Shown one piece after another: positions 1 through 12,300 of a DNA stretch of 64,000 nt; position 1 is the first letter of the stretch; every line of letters begins with the position of its first letter. Origin of the DNA: Aphrophora alni. Lineage: Eukaryota; Arthropoda; Insecta; Hemiptera; Aphrophoridae. Position numbers and translations under genes: made by a program. The notes beneath the pieces were generated by a model that saw only the letters and a list, made by a program, of their open reading frames with translations, searched no databases and was not told where the DNA came from. The DNA is taken from the NCBI GenBank assembly GCA_963513935.1, contig OY740777.1, positions 17,827,271 to 17,891,270 of the forward strand, given 5' to 3'.

Positions 1-470
1 ATAACCGTCGATGAGACAAGGATCCATCACTTTGAACCCAGAATAAGAAACACAGTTTAGTCTGAAAGTGATATTCACCTTGTATTTTTTTAATAGCAAC
101 AAAAATTCAAAACACAAATCTGCAGGAAAGTTGATGATAATATTCGAATATATTCCAAATTTTATTTGCTTCACATCTACACGTGAAACCGTGACAGTGA
201 AAACTACTGTGATTGAAGGTTAAAAATTATGTTCAAAAGACATGGTACACTTTTAAAAACTGTGAATTTGTTTTAGGATAAACGAGATCTCAGTTATGAG
301 CTACAGTCCCGACCTGGCTCCAAAGTGATGTTAATCTTTTTGGCTCATTGAAAAAAGAGCTGGAAAGGAATTATTTTTATTAAGATGAAAAAAGTCATGA
401 AGAGTATTGCAAAATTGACTATACTCATCAGACACAAAAGTTTTTCAATAAGGAATTTAAAAAAGATTGA
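1..470 (+). pseudogene. Mariner transposase remnant (catalytic region)
   Basis: The window opens with ITVDETRIHHFEPR, the mariner (T)GDETW..H.EP block containing the second catalytic Asp. Near 303-350 a frameshifted YSPDLAP / SDVNLFGSLKKELER matches the third catalytic motif and the following LF..LK block. Stops and frameshifts make it non-functional; its N-terminal half lies outside the window. It occupies the 5' flank of the first visible kinase exon. Confidence 0.75.
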
Positions 471-761
471 CTAATACCATGAAGGAGGAGGGGATGTTAA
501 AAAATGAGGATATTTCATTCATATAAGTACTAATAAATATAACTTTTAAAAAAAATTTATTTTATTTTCTGACAAGAAAATGTAGCCTTGTGGTGAACCC
601 TGCAAAATCTTAGTGGATGACAAAAATATAATAAGTGAAGGTTGTGTTAGGAATGGATCAATGTTCTGTTCTAACTACCATAGCATCTGAGTACATATTA
701 ATAGTGTTTTGTATTTCTAAGCATATGTTTGAGTTACTTATAATTTGTTGAATGTTTTCAG
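471..761. other. Intron or 5' flank before first visible exon
   Basis: AT-rich sequence with no recognisable exon or element apart from the acceptor at its right end. Confidence 0.6.
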
Positions 762-921
762 TGCCCAGTTACTTTAGTTGAAGATATAACTGGGGTGGAC
801 TTAAAAGGAGCCACCGTTGGTGAGTTATACTTTGTTCTTGCTAAATTACAAGAACAATTGCAACATAAATCAAAAGGAGGGCTTCTGGATGGCTATGAAA
901 AAATCCGAACAGTTGGAAAAG
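762..921 (+). CDS. Nek9: Kinase gene, first visible exon (N-terminal extension and start of glycine loop)
   Basis: Acceptor TTTTCAG ends at 761; the donor GTGAAA begins at 922, phase 1. It encodes a 44-residue non-catalytic segment with a Leu/Gln-rich stretch, then GYEKIRTVGKG, the start of the glycine-rich loop completed in the next exon. No in-frame ATG lies between the upstream stop (741-743) and the kinase start, so an earlier exon must supply the start. The open frame running on past 921 is intron read-through. Confidence 0.85.
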
Positions 922-3900
922 GTGAAATTAATCACTATGTGTCTAATAATTTATTTAAATTATATCATTTTCACATTGACATGATGGTGCTAGTTAAAAA
1001 TGTTTTTCCTTGTTGTTTAAAGGGCGAAAATTATTCAGTCTACATCGCGTTATGGTCCATCATGGTACTTACCCAGCTCTATCATACAACATAATACAAG
1101 CAGATCCTCTAAATGTATTGCCCATAAGTTGGTTTCTTGGTTCTTCTAGGAAATATTAAATTGTATTGATAGATCAAGTAGGGTACTTTTGTTTAAAACA
1201 GTTGTTTTACAGTTTTTCGGAATGTTAAATTATGGATATCACTACGTTCTTGACGTCAGCTAGCCCCTAAAGGACTTCGTAAATGTGTATGTATTAAAAA
1301 GGCTCCTCTTGCGCTGGTCATTTCAGTGTCTCAGCAGGCATTAAAACTATACATTTATGATGGAACCTCCATTCGCTACTTTTGTGTGGTGACGCAGCCC
1401 TGCCGGATCTCGTAACTATACTAATATCATATTTTCTTGAAATGTCAGGGTTCGAAATTTAATTTTTGACAATAGTTTTGCTAGTTGTTATCTTAGAGAG
1501 GTCGGGTTGATACCATTAAACACACAATTGAAATCTGGAAATTTTTATCTAATTTATGTACACATAAGATACAAACAAAAAATGTTTAAAATAGCCACTG
1601 TTTTGACATTTTAAATTTGATTTTTCTGAAATTCAATAGGGTTTAATAACAGCACATTATAGTTCCCCATACCAAATTTCATGTTCCAACTTTAATTTTT
1701 GTAGCTTGCTATCAAGTTTACACTAATTTATTAACTTGTACAACAGGGGCTTTTGGTACTGCTGTACTTTACCACAAAACTATGGACGATACTTTGATTG
1801 TAATCAAAGAAATCAACATGATAGATCTCACAGCATCAGAGAGACAGATGGCTCTCAATGAAGTACAAGTTATCTCACTTCTCAATCATCCGAACATCAT
1901 CAGGTAATATTTTGCTTTTGTATTTTGAAATATATTAATTTAACATGCAGAGGACTATAATATTTTCAGGCAAGTACTCAGTTCTAAATTTGGGTTGTGA
2001 CACAATTATTCTGTACCTGTTACAACATGATACTGATACAGACTAGTACCTGATATTTCTAGAGTTCTCAATCTCCTCGATTCTCACAGATGATAGTCGT
2101 GGTATATATATATATATATATATATAGTATACTATATATAGTATAGTATAAGTATAAGCTACTTACATATATGTATATAATTATGAAAAACCTAATTTTT
2201 GAAATTTAATCCCGTTAAAAACTTACAAGCTTAAAAGCTTGTAATATACACATATACAAATAATGTTTTAATTTTATTCTATACACCAAGGCTTAAATAT
2301 TCCAGCAAAAAAAATTAGGGGTGATTTATTGTGAACTATTATTGACATTTTCCCTCTTGTGACTCTACTAATATAGGTACAGAATACATATAAATTACCA
2401 ACATTAATTTAATTTTGATTTTCACAAATTAACATACATTACAACTAACTACCTTTAATAGTAGTGAAATCTAAAATGTATTTTTAGGACCCTGGAAAGG
2501 ATTTGCGATATTTTCTTCCATATTATATTTTGATGTTTCAGCAAAAAATTTACACATATTTCAATAATAAAATATGAAACTTATCCAGCACAGTTTACGG
2601 TATTATAAAATATTATGTAATAATGAAAATCTCCTTCTTGTTTTAAATTTAAATATTTTACATATTAAATATTTTTATTATTATTAGAGATGTATGTATG
2701 TGCTATGTTGGTTGAATAATAATCATTTGCTCTGTTTGGAAAGGTAAGGGTAAATGAGGCATAGTGATACACTCAAAGTACAGAATCAGTTATAAATTGT
2801 TTTGCGCATCTTCATATTACAAAAAATTAAGAAAATGTTATAGGAATTTCTTATAACTTAACACAATTAACATACCCAAACTAAATGGATATTTAATTTG
2901 TGAATTTGGTGATTATAAGATGAATACAATTTGGATGCCTTTTTGAAATTCTAAATAATTAAGCGATAGGTTAAGGTTTATTTGAAGTTTATTATTGTTT
3001 TTTTGTTTGGAAATTTTGAAATTATAAGTTATCCAATTTCAAGATATATCTCACTTTTGAAGTTAAAATAGGCTGAACTCCTTGTGGGTTTAATCTAGAT
3101 TGATTGATTTGTAACTGACCAAATGATGTATATTATCTCATTTGCAGATATGGCATACTTATAAGTTCTTATTCAGTTGAAATTCAAATATTTTCCCTTT
3201 TATTCTCAGATATTTATTAATGAATCCAAATTTTCAAAAAACCCTCCATTCATTAAATTTTTTAATTCTCTCTGTTCATGGCCTTTATGAACATCCAAAT
3301 CAGGCTTCTTCTTACTCTTTGTTCCATTTAAAACATTTTGTAGTTTATTATTCATTTTCTTTTAATCACATGTCCCATTATATATTTATGTTAAATTAAT
3401 AGGGCTCATAGCCTATTAGTTTAGATTTTGTATGGATAGGAGACACAGGCTTGCCTTGAAAAGTGGTCCTTGGTATGGTACATAAATAGCCTATTTGTGT
3501 ACTACTAGGTAATACCAAGGACCACTTTCCAAGGTAAGCCTGTGTCTCCTATCCATACAAAATCTCAACATTATATATTTACAAATTTAAAATTATTATG
3601 TTGAGGTATGATATGAAATGACTTTATGTTAATGGATTTTATGGTATGAATTGTGATGGTTTAAAATTATACTTTTGTTTGAAATGAGGTTTTATTTATA
3701 ATTTTATAACTATGGAATTTTATATCTTCATAAGTTGTATCAATTAATGAAACATAATTAATAATTAGTGAAAGTATCATTTTAAAAATACAACCAACCT
3801 ATAGTTAGAGTACACATTTACGGATAAACATGCTGTGCATATGACTCTTGTTACCACATAATGAAAGAGCTTGAGAGTAACAATTTAAGTATTACTTTAG

Positions 3901-5368
3901 AAACACACCGAAAGTTATTGCTGAGTGACCAAGAGAAGGGAGAAAACTAAGAACATGTGCATCAGCTTTCGCTGCAATTGTATTTGAGTTTTATTGGATC
4001 TTGTACCTAGCTGCTAATGTGATACAAAATATACTTCATACTTTAACTGTGTTGTATTATCGTAGCATAGACATCATAATTTTAGACAGATATTTATTAA
4101 TGACACCTGGTTAGCTGTAAAGGTGGGCTAAAATAGAATCAGACAACAAAATAATGATTGATGTGTATAGAGAAGAAATGAAAAAAAGAAAAAAAAAGCT
4201 GATAAGAAATGCAGATCTAAATTATTTTATTATTTTGAAAGGCCAAAAAGAGACAGAATCCCTTCTAGTGAGTGGTCCTACCAAATGGTTTTAGAAGGGA
4301 GAAAGTTATTTTTGAATATAGGGAAGAGGGGAGAACTATCAACAACTCATCAACCCAAGCAGAAGTAATAATAATAACAACTTAATTACTAAACAAGTCA
4401 CTGCTAATTATAATAGATGTTAAGAAATATACCTTGCTATAGTAATTTTACTGAATTCTTTGTGTTACAGTTATCTGGGAAGTTTTGAAGTGGACGGTGT
4501 ACTGATGATAGAAATGGAATATGCAGATGGTGGCACTTTATCACAATTAATTTCTCACAGAACACGGATGAGCGAAAGAGAAATACTAATTTTATTCTCT
4601 CAGATAGTGGCAGCATTGCAATATATGCATGAAAACAATATATTACACAGGTAAATTATATGTTATTTTATTGGGTAATGATTGATGAGTCATATTATTT
4701 TAGTACATTATAGTTATATTAATTACTAATCACAATCACATAATGACTTGTATATTATTTATTTTTCACTTTAACTCTAGATATATTTTCAAATTTCTGA
4801 CATACAATTAAAATTGGACGCAAAAATACAAACAAACACATTACCAATAAATTATATCCAATAAAAGTGCATATAAATTCGTTTAATTAAAAGACAAATT
4901 TTTAAATAGAAATACAGTAGACTTGCAACTATCCGACCTTTGACAATCTGGTCCTCTAAGCTATCTTACCCGAGATGTGGTGTAAATAATATTAATTTGA
5001 ATCTACAAACTTAGTCTATAAAAACAGTTAATTTACAATACATTTTAAGTCCTTACGAAATGTACTCCTATACTCACTGTACATGTTATCTGCATAGGTT
5101 TTATATCCCAATTATTATTATAGACCTTTTGAATCACTTCATTTTGAGTGATGCATAATTTTTTTCACATCTGTACAGGAATATTTTGTCATATATTTTA
5201 CAATACTCAGTTAGCAGAAGATATTAGTTTTATTGGTGTGTTATTAGATTTATGATCAGTTCTGTAATTTTTTAACAATTTCTTAAATACGAGTAAACAA
5301 ATGCAAGAGATATGTTGTTCGATATATGTAATTTTCGTTACATACCTTATATAAATAAAATCATTAAG

Positions 5369-5430
<62 letters not shown>

Positions 5431-6327
5431 CATTATTATGGTTTAATTAAATTCTTTGTAACTATGGAGTCTTATTGCGTGGAATTTGCAGACTCAGTTG
5501 AATATGGTGTCCCACAGTGATCTGTTTGGGCTTGTTTTATATAGCCCAAACAGATCACTGTGGGACACCATATTCAACTGAGTCTGCAAATTCCACGCAA
5601 TAAGACTCCATAGTTACAAAGAATTTAATTAAACCATAATAATGATTGGTCTCTAATAAGATAAGAATACAAAATTCTCTCTCTTCTAAAGAAATAAACA
5701 AACATGATGATATTTGTATAAATAATGTGTATTATTTTAGGGATTTGAAGACGGCCAATGTTTTCCTTACTAAAGACAAATCCATCAAGGTGGGAGACTT
5801 TGGGATATCTAAGATGATGACTACCAAAGCTCAGGCCCAAACTGTCTTGGGTACTCCTTATTACATCAGCCCTGAAATGGTATGTTTTTCAATTAAAATT
5901 AATCTTAAGTTTAAGAATTTATCTAGTTTTTAACTAATTATTGTACAATTATATATATTTTTCATATCTTTTCACCAAAGCGCTAATATAAAGTAAGAGC
6001 TACTGCTCATTTAAAGTTTAAAATATACAAAATTATACATTCCCAATGTTATTAGTTATTTTGGATTCTTAAAATACTAAAAAACATGCATAAGTAACAA
6101 TTTACATATACACAGAACAAATAAAAAAATTTTTTTTTTAACAATTTAAAGAAAGTGAAAACTTCCTTTGTAGAATTTACGGTACTTACGTATTAACGCC
6201 ACCGCAGCAGAAGTTGTGCTATATATATATGCGCCAATATTTGCTTACTTTGCGATATAATTATATTTATATATCACGACAGGTTTGGCCAGTAGCTATA
6301 TATATATATATATAAACACCTGGCCAA

Positions 6328-6381
<54 letters not shown>

Positions 6382-9300
6382 GCGCAACTTCTGCTGCGGT
6401 GGCGTTAATACGTAAGTACCGAATTTACAATTTACTACTCGTATGGTAATTTTCATCATGAACTACAAATTTATATGTAAAAAGAAAAGAAAAATGAATA
6501 ATAGACCTAAAATTTTATAAAAGTTTACCCACAAGAATATATTTTATATACAAAAAAAAAAAAAAAAAAAAAAAATGTCGCAATAGGTTTCTCCAGGCAT
6601 ATTTGTTAGTAGAGTTGTAGCCTTAGTTATTATTATATAGTGTAAAATAATATTTTCTGTGTCATTTTCTTCGAGGTTATTCAAACCAATGGCACTTGAA
6701 AACAAAGTATTCAATATTATGTCCACAAATAAATAAAAATCGATGTCATGAGAGTTTGCCATTTTGTTTGTAGAAAGTCGAACTGACAATGAGTTACGGT
6801 ATACTTTTGTTCTATCTTTACTATACATGTAAAAAATTAACAGAAAATGCATTATGACATAAAGAAAAACACAACATAGACTGCAACTTTACAGTGAAAG
6901 ACAGTTGGCTAAAACAGCTTGTGGCTACAAGCGTATTTTGTGCTGAGTAGACCCTCAAAAACAGTTTTTGGTTGCTTTGAACTCGGATTGGTAAGGTATC
7001 ACTAACATTATTTATACTCTTTGTTTTGTCTAAATATATGCATGAAGCATTGCTCTGCACATTATCATAAGTTTTATGAACTATGGAATAGTGTTTGTGA
7101 TTATAGGTGGAAACCGTACTTGAACTTTGGGTCGTGCCATATTTATAAGAGGAAGCCAGCCGTGTTTTAAGAGTAAAAATAATTGTTTTAAACTAATAGC
7201 ATCAGAAAATGCTATTGAGTCATCATAGTTTTTTTTGAATAGTGAAGGATAATGAAGGGGAAATGAGAAATTCCTTTAGGTTTTTAGATTGGTGAGGGGG
7301 TATCTTTTACATTAGAATTAAAGTGGATTTTATAAACTTCAATCAGTTAATCGGTTATGATAAAGATCTTAAAAGTCAGCACAAAACTGTATTATTCATT
7401 ATAATTTTCAGTCTAAAACAGGAGAAAATCAATAAATGGTTGTGTGAATAGATTACTTAGATGTTAATATTAGAAAAAACTAGTGAAATAGATTTGACGA
7501 TTTTTAAAATTACCGTACTTCCTTTAGTCCAATTTTTTAAACTTTATTGTATATATGAAGTATTTAAAAAGTATTATGATGGGAAAAAACATTTGTTTTG
7601 AGGGTCTATATTTCTAAAAAGTAGTTTTTACCATGATGTCTCTTTTTAGTTAGTGTATGTCTGTACTGAGTTATGACCTAAATGCTTGCTTGGACTACCA
7701 AATTAAAAAAAAATTGTATATTATATATAAAACTTAAAATTTCTATTTAAAGCTTCCAGAAGAGTGAAACTCAAAATTCTGTTTTTGTGAAACTCTTAAT
7801 GAATACATAAAATATTCAATAGTTGTTTTATTTCTTTGTAAATGAATTGGTATCAAATTAATCACATAAATGTTTTCCAGTGTGAAGGAAAACAGTACGA
7901 TCAGAAATCAGATATCTGGGCTCTCGGTTGTATTCTGTATGAGATGGCTTGTTTGCAGAAAACATTTGAAGGATCCAATTTGCCTGCACTAGTTAATAAA
8001 ATTATGAAGGTATTCTAAAACTTTGTTAAATTTGATAAAATGTGGATTTCAGTGTATGAGTAGAAACAAATTGAAAGTATTAGTTAAAAAAACAAATTTT
8101 AAGCTTTAAAAAAAATCATAACCTAGCGCTTACATTTTTAATTGTCTCCCAAAATGAAATGAAGAGTTGGTCTTTCAAGTTGTACATAGTTCTTATGTTT
8201 AGACCCCTTTTCTTAGCTTCATCTCATGATTGTATGTGTCTATATGTGTATATAGGCATGTATGTATATAATGAAATAAAATTATTCACACATTTTTTAT
8301 CTAGAAACCGAAAAGTAAATTGGAGCTTCTTTGTGTATACTTGAAAAAGTGTTAGTTAATGTATGACTAGATTGTTAATTAAACAGTAAGATGATATTTG
8401 TTTTTCTATTCTTCAGGTTATCATTTATTGTTTCTTCCATGTTTGGAGTTTTTTCTTTTTAGGCTTTTCACCCTAGGAAAAAACCTTTTTTCATCCATTA
8501 GATGTATTGTAGTTATTAGTTTCATTTAAGTTTTTAAAATCATAAAAATAAATGATAAAGCATACAGATTTTAAAATATAAGGTACAAATTGTTTGAACA
8601 TTGGTATGTGTTCTTATCTTTTACTTGAAATTCACAATAATTTGTCTGGCTGCCTGGGTTGGATTGTTTATCTAGACAGGTAAAATTATTTTTACAATAT
8701 TTGTAAATATCTCAGAATATCCTTCAAAGGCCATTGTAATCAAAGACCAGTCCCATCTAACAGTTCTGGTTGTTCTAAACTGAAGCGAGTGGAGTGAAAT
8801 GATCAATAAGCTGAATTGAAGGTTTGGTAGAATACACAGAAATTTCTCAGCTGACCTTTATTTATCGAATATCATAAAAATAGTATTACTACAATCATTT
8901 ATTGATTTACACACTATTTTCTATGTAGTCCCCTGTCACGCAACACAATTTTTTTTTTTTCAATTCTAGAAGAGTTTTATAACTGTTTGTTGACCCATTT
9001 TTGTATAGCATCAATAACGTTCTCATTACAGTTGAATTTCTTCCATTCTAAAAATTGTTTAAGTGAGCTGAAGAGGTGAAAATCTCATGGTGCTAAATCT
9101 GGACTAAAAAGTGATTTTTCCTTGTTGTCTAAAGTCAAATAACCCCTCGACCATCATTGATTTATATAAAAAAGAAGAAAATCGATAAAATAAAGACACC
9201 TAGCTCTCGAATACTCTAAAAGTGCCAGGGTTGGAATCTTTTCCAAAAAGAGCTTGTCAAGAGAGATATTATAAATACAAATTCCAGTTGTTAGGTTTAA

Positions 9301-12300
9301 AAAAAGAGAGAGAAAAAAAGAAAAAAAAAACAATAGTTCAGTGTTACAATCTTATTTTTATGTTATCTAACCACAAGCAAAACATTAATTTTAATACATA
9401 TATAATTATATTGTTTTATAACGTTCCCCCTTAATATTTTAACACATGAACACATGTAATGAGATATGAAATCGTAAGGTAACCTATCAATAAAATATTC
9501 TGATCCTTCACCCAAAACTGTCCCAATGATTATGACAAATTACACATGAGGCTTGCTCAGCTTCTATTTTGAGCTATCATGATCCTTAGCTCCTTTTCAC
9601 TAATCAACTTGATTAACCACAGCACTCTGGTAACGGTTTCCAGTCCAGCAGAGTGTCTGCCTAGGTCCAATCATTGTGTCGATCGATGACTCCGTTTCCT
9701 CTCCACCAGTAGCTTATATATTCATTAGTCATTTGTGATCCGTTGCAAGCCAACAAAAAAACTAACTTTTTGTACTTTATCGTAATGATTGTTTATACTT
9801 TGATGTCTACTGAAGGGCCTTAGAAAATTTTCTACTGCCTAGTTTGAATGTAACCTTAACTTTAAATATAACCCCTCAGAACTAAGAAGATGGGAACTGT
9901 CTCATTATTGGGTTACAAAATCTAGATAACCCCTTAACCTTAATCTTAGATAAATCATCCTTTTCTCTCACAAACAGGATTAAAAAAATTCACTTGTTGC
10001 TCAACACTCAACACAGATCCATCCTAGATTACAACAATTTAGTCTTCTTTTTACTCTCTCTACTGATTGAAAAGTGATCAGTGTTTACGAAATATTTTAA
10101 AACTTTAGATTTTTGTGTGTGTTTTCTTACTTGTGTACTATCAGGTAATACCATAGACCACTTTCCAAGGCAAGCCTGTGTCCCCTATCCATCTAAATTA
10201 ACTTTAAATCCTAACAGAGTCATAATATGAAAGTGAGATCTAACCTATGATTACATGGCAAAATGTCTAGATTTAGCTAGGTGCCCTCAAGCCTGTACTC
10301 TCTTATTCGTAAGAATAAAAGATTTATGCAAAATCAAAATTAAAAATTGACAGTGAAACAATGTGATTAGCTGATGTTAGAAAATCAGTCGTAATTTGTT
10401 AAAGAGATTAAAGGAAAGGAGATTTATCTATAATTTAGGAAAAAAACGAATTTCGATTTTAAAATTATCAGTAACACTACTTTTGAAGAAATTTGACGAA
10501 AAAAATCATTTTGCAAGTTATAAACAGCAGGGAATGTTGCAAGGTTGACGTTTTAACATAGGATATTCTTATTGAAACTTGGTAATTTAGATTGTACAAG
10601 AATATTTTTAAAATTTTGAGGTTGAAAATAATATGAGTGAGCTTGCGAAAAAGATTATGATATCTAGAATTTCCTTATCTCGCAAGCAGTTTTACGGATG
10701 TTATATCATTTGTGTAATCAGGGGGTATATTTAGTTATAAATTTAGCATCATCCTTAAAACGTATATCTGAAATAATGGTTTTACTATTTTGAATTTTTG
10801 TTTTTAATTATCTTCTCAGGATATGATTGATTGATTTGATTTATAGTTTAAAAGGGACTTTTAAAGCAGCCCTGGCACTGCGATCGATGGCCATGATAAG
10901 CTCTTACTCTGTGTAAATGTGCTCTCAGACCACAGTGTCCCGTAATGTGTCTGAGGTGTCCCCTATCTCGGGTCATTCTCAGGTATTTTCTTAGTTATTT
11001 CACGTTTATTTGCTCTTTAATAAACGTAGAGTAGTAGTCAACCATGAAATTTTCTCTGTTCTGTGAGAAAGTCGAGGTAAAGTTTCTTGTGGATCCCAAA
11101 AGAAAGTGACCATGATTTTCTCAGATGAAAATGTGGTTGTGGCTCTCCTTGGTGGAGGAATGGATGTCACATGCTTGCTAAATTTTGACTATGGAATGAA
11201 GTAGTGCTCCCATGTTTCACCACATGTTACTATGTAGTCTAAAAACGTTTGTTGCTGCAGAAGTTGTACGACTGTGATCATTTTTTTCTTTATGTTCAGG
11301 TTACAAAATAAAAAAAAAGGACATACATAGCACACACCTAAATTTAAGATAATCTTTAACTACTATGTCCATACTACCAATACTTATTTCAAGTTTCTTA
11401 GTAATTTTTTTTGATGATGATTCTCCACTTGTCTAGAATGAATGCATCAAAATTAGTTAGTACGGTTTGAGGTTTTCGGACGACATACCACTGAGGATAT
11501 GATTAATTTTCACTCTTATCTGACCTTCTTTAAATTACTTTCACCAACCATACACTCTGGACTCATTTTCAAACTGATTTTTAAGACTCGAATAAATCTG
11601 ACACCTTCATTTGTGAAAATGTAATAATAATACACTGCATAACACTACTGTATACTTCTTGCTCCAACATCTTACAACTGACAAGAATGATGGAAAGAGG
11701 AATTAGCACAACTATTGAGAAGTTCAAACATACATATGTTTGTCCAATGATTATAATTATGGTTACCTTGATTGAACTCTTTACAAGAACAGAGAATGAA
11801 AATTTCTGTTCACATTAACTTTCACAACTGACACATCTAACTGATAGTCTCGTAACAATCAAAACAAATATATTGTTAATGTGAAAATATCCTTTAGTAG
11901 TTTCATACACTTAAAATCATTAATTAATGTTTTTGTAAATTCGCTTAATTTATAAATGATTTGTAGGGTACGTTTGAACCTATTCCGAATGGTTACTCAT
12001 TAGATTTCCGAACACTTGTTTCTGAAATGCTTCAAAAAGATCCATCTTTAAGACCGACTGCAGCACAAATTTATGAAAGAGTTGTAATGATGCTCAATCA
12101 AACAAAAGATGAAGAAATCTGTTCAGAATCAAAGCATAGTCTGGATAGTTCAAGGTGGGTTAAAGTGTCAGATACTAGGCCATGTGATGCACAATAGACA
12201 GGATAGCTTATAGTAGTGGAAGTGTGTGATTATGTATGATAATATAGTTTTGTACCACACCTGTTGCAACATGTGTTGGTCTAAAAAGTAATTTATTTTA

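Noticed and set aside
795..1094. 99-codon frame taken as an intact small gene
   Set aside because: Only the part up to 921 is an exon; after the donor at 922 the frame reads through intron sequence.
5646..5933. 95-codon frame as a separate protein
   Set aside because: Residues outside 5741-5879 are intron; the central part is the kinase catalytic exon.
6544..7060. Two minus-strand frames of 79-102 codons
   Set aside because: Low-complexity, start in a poly(A/T) run, no recognisable motif; inside a kinase intron.
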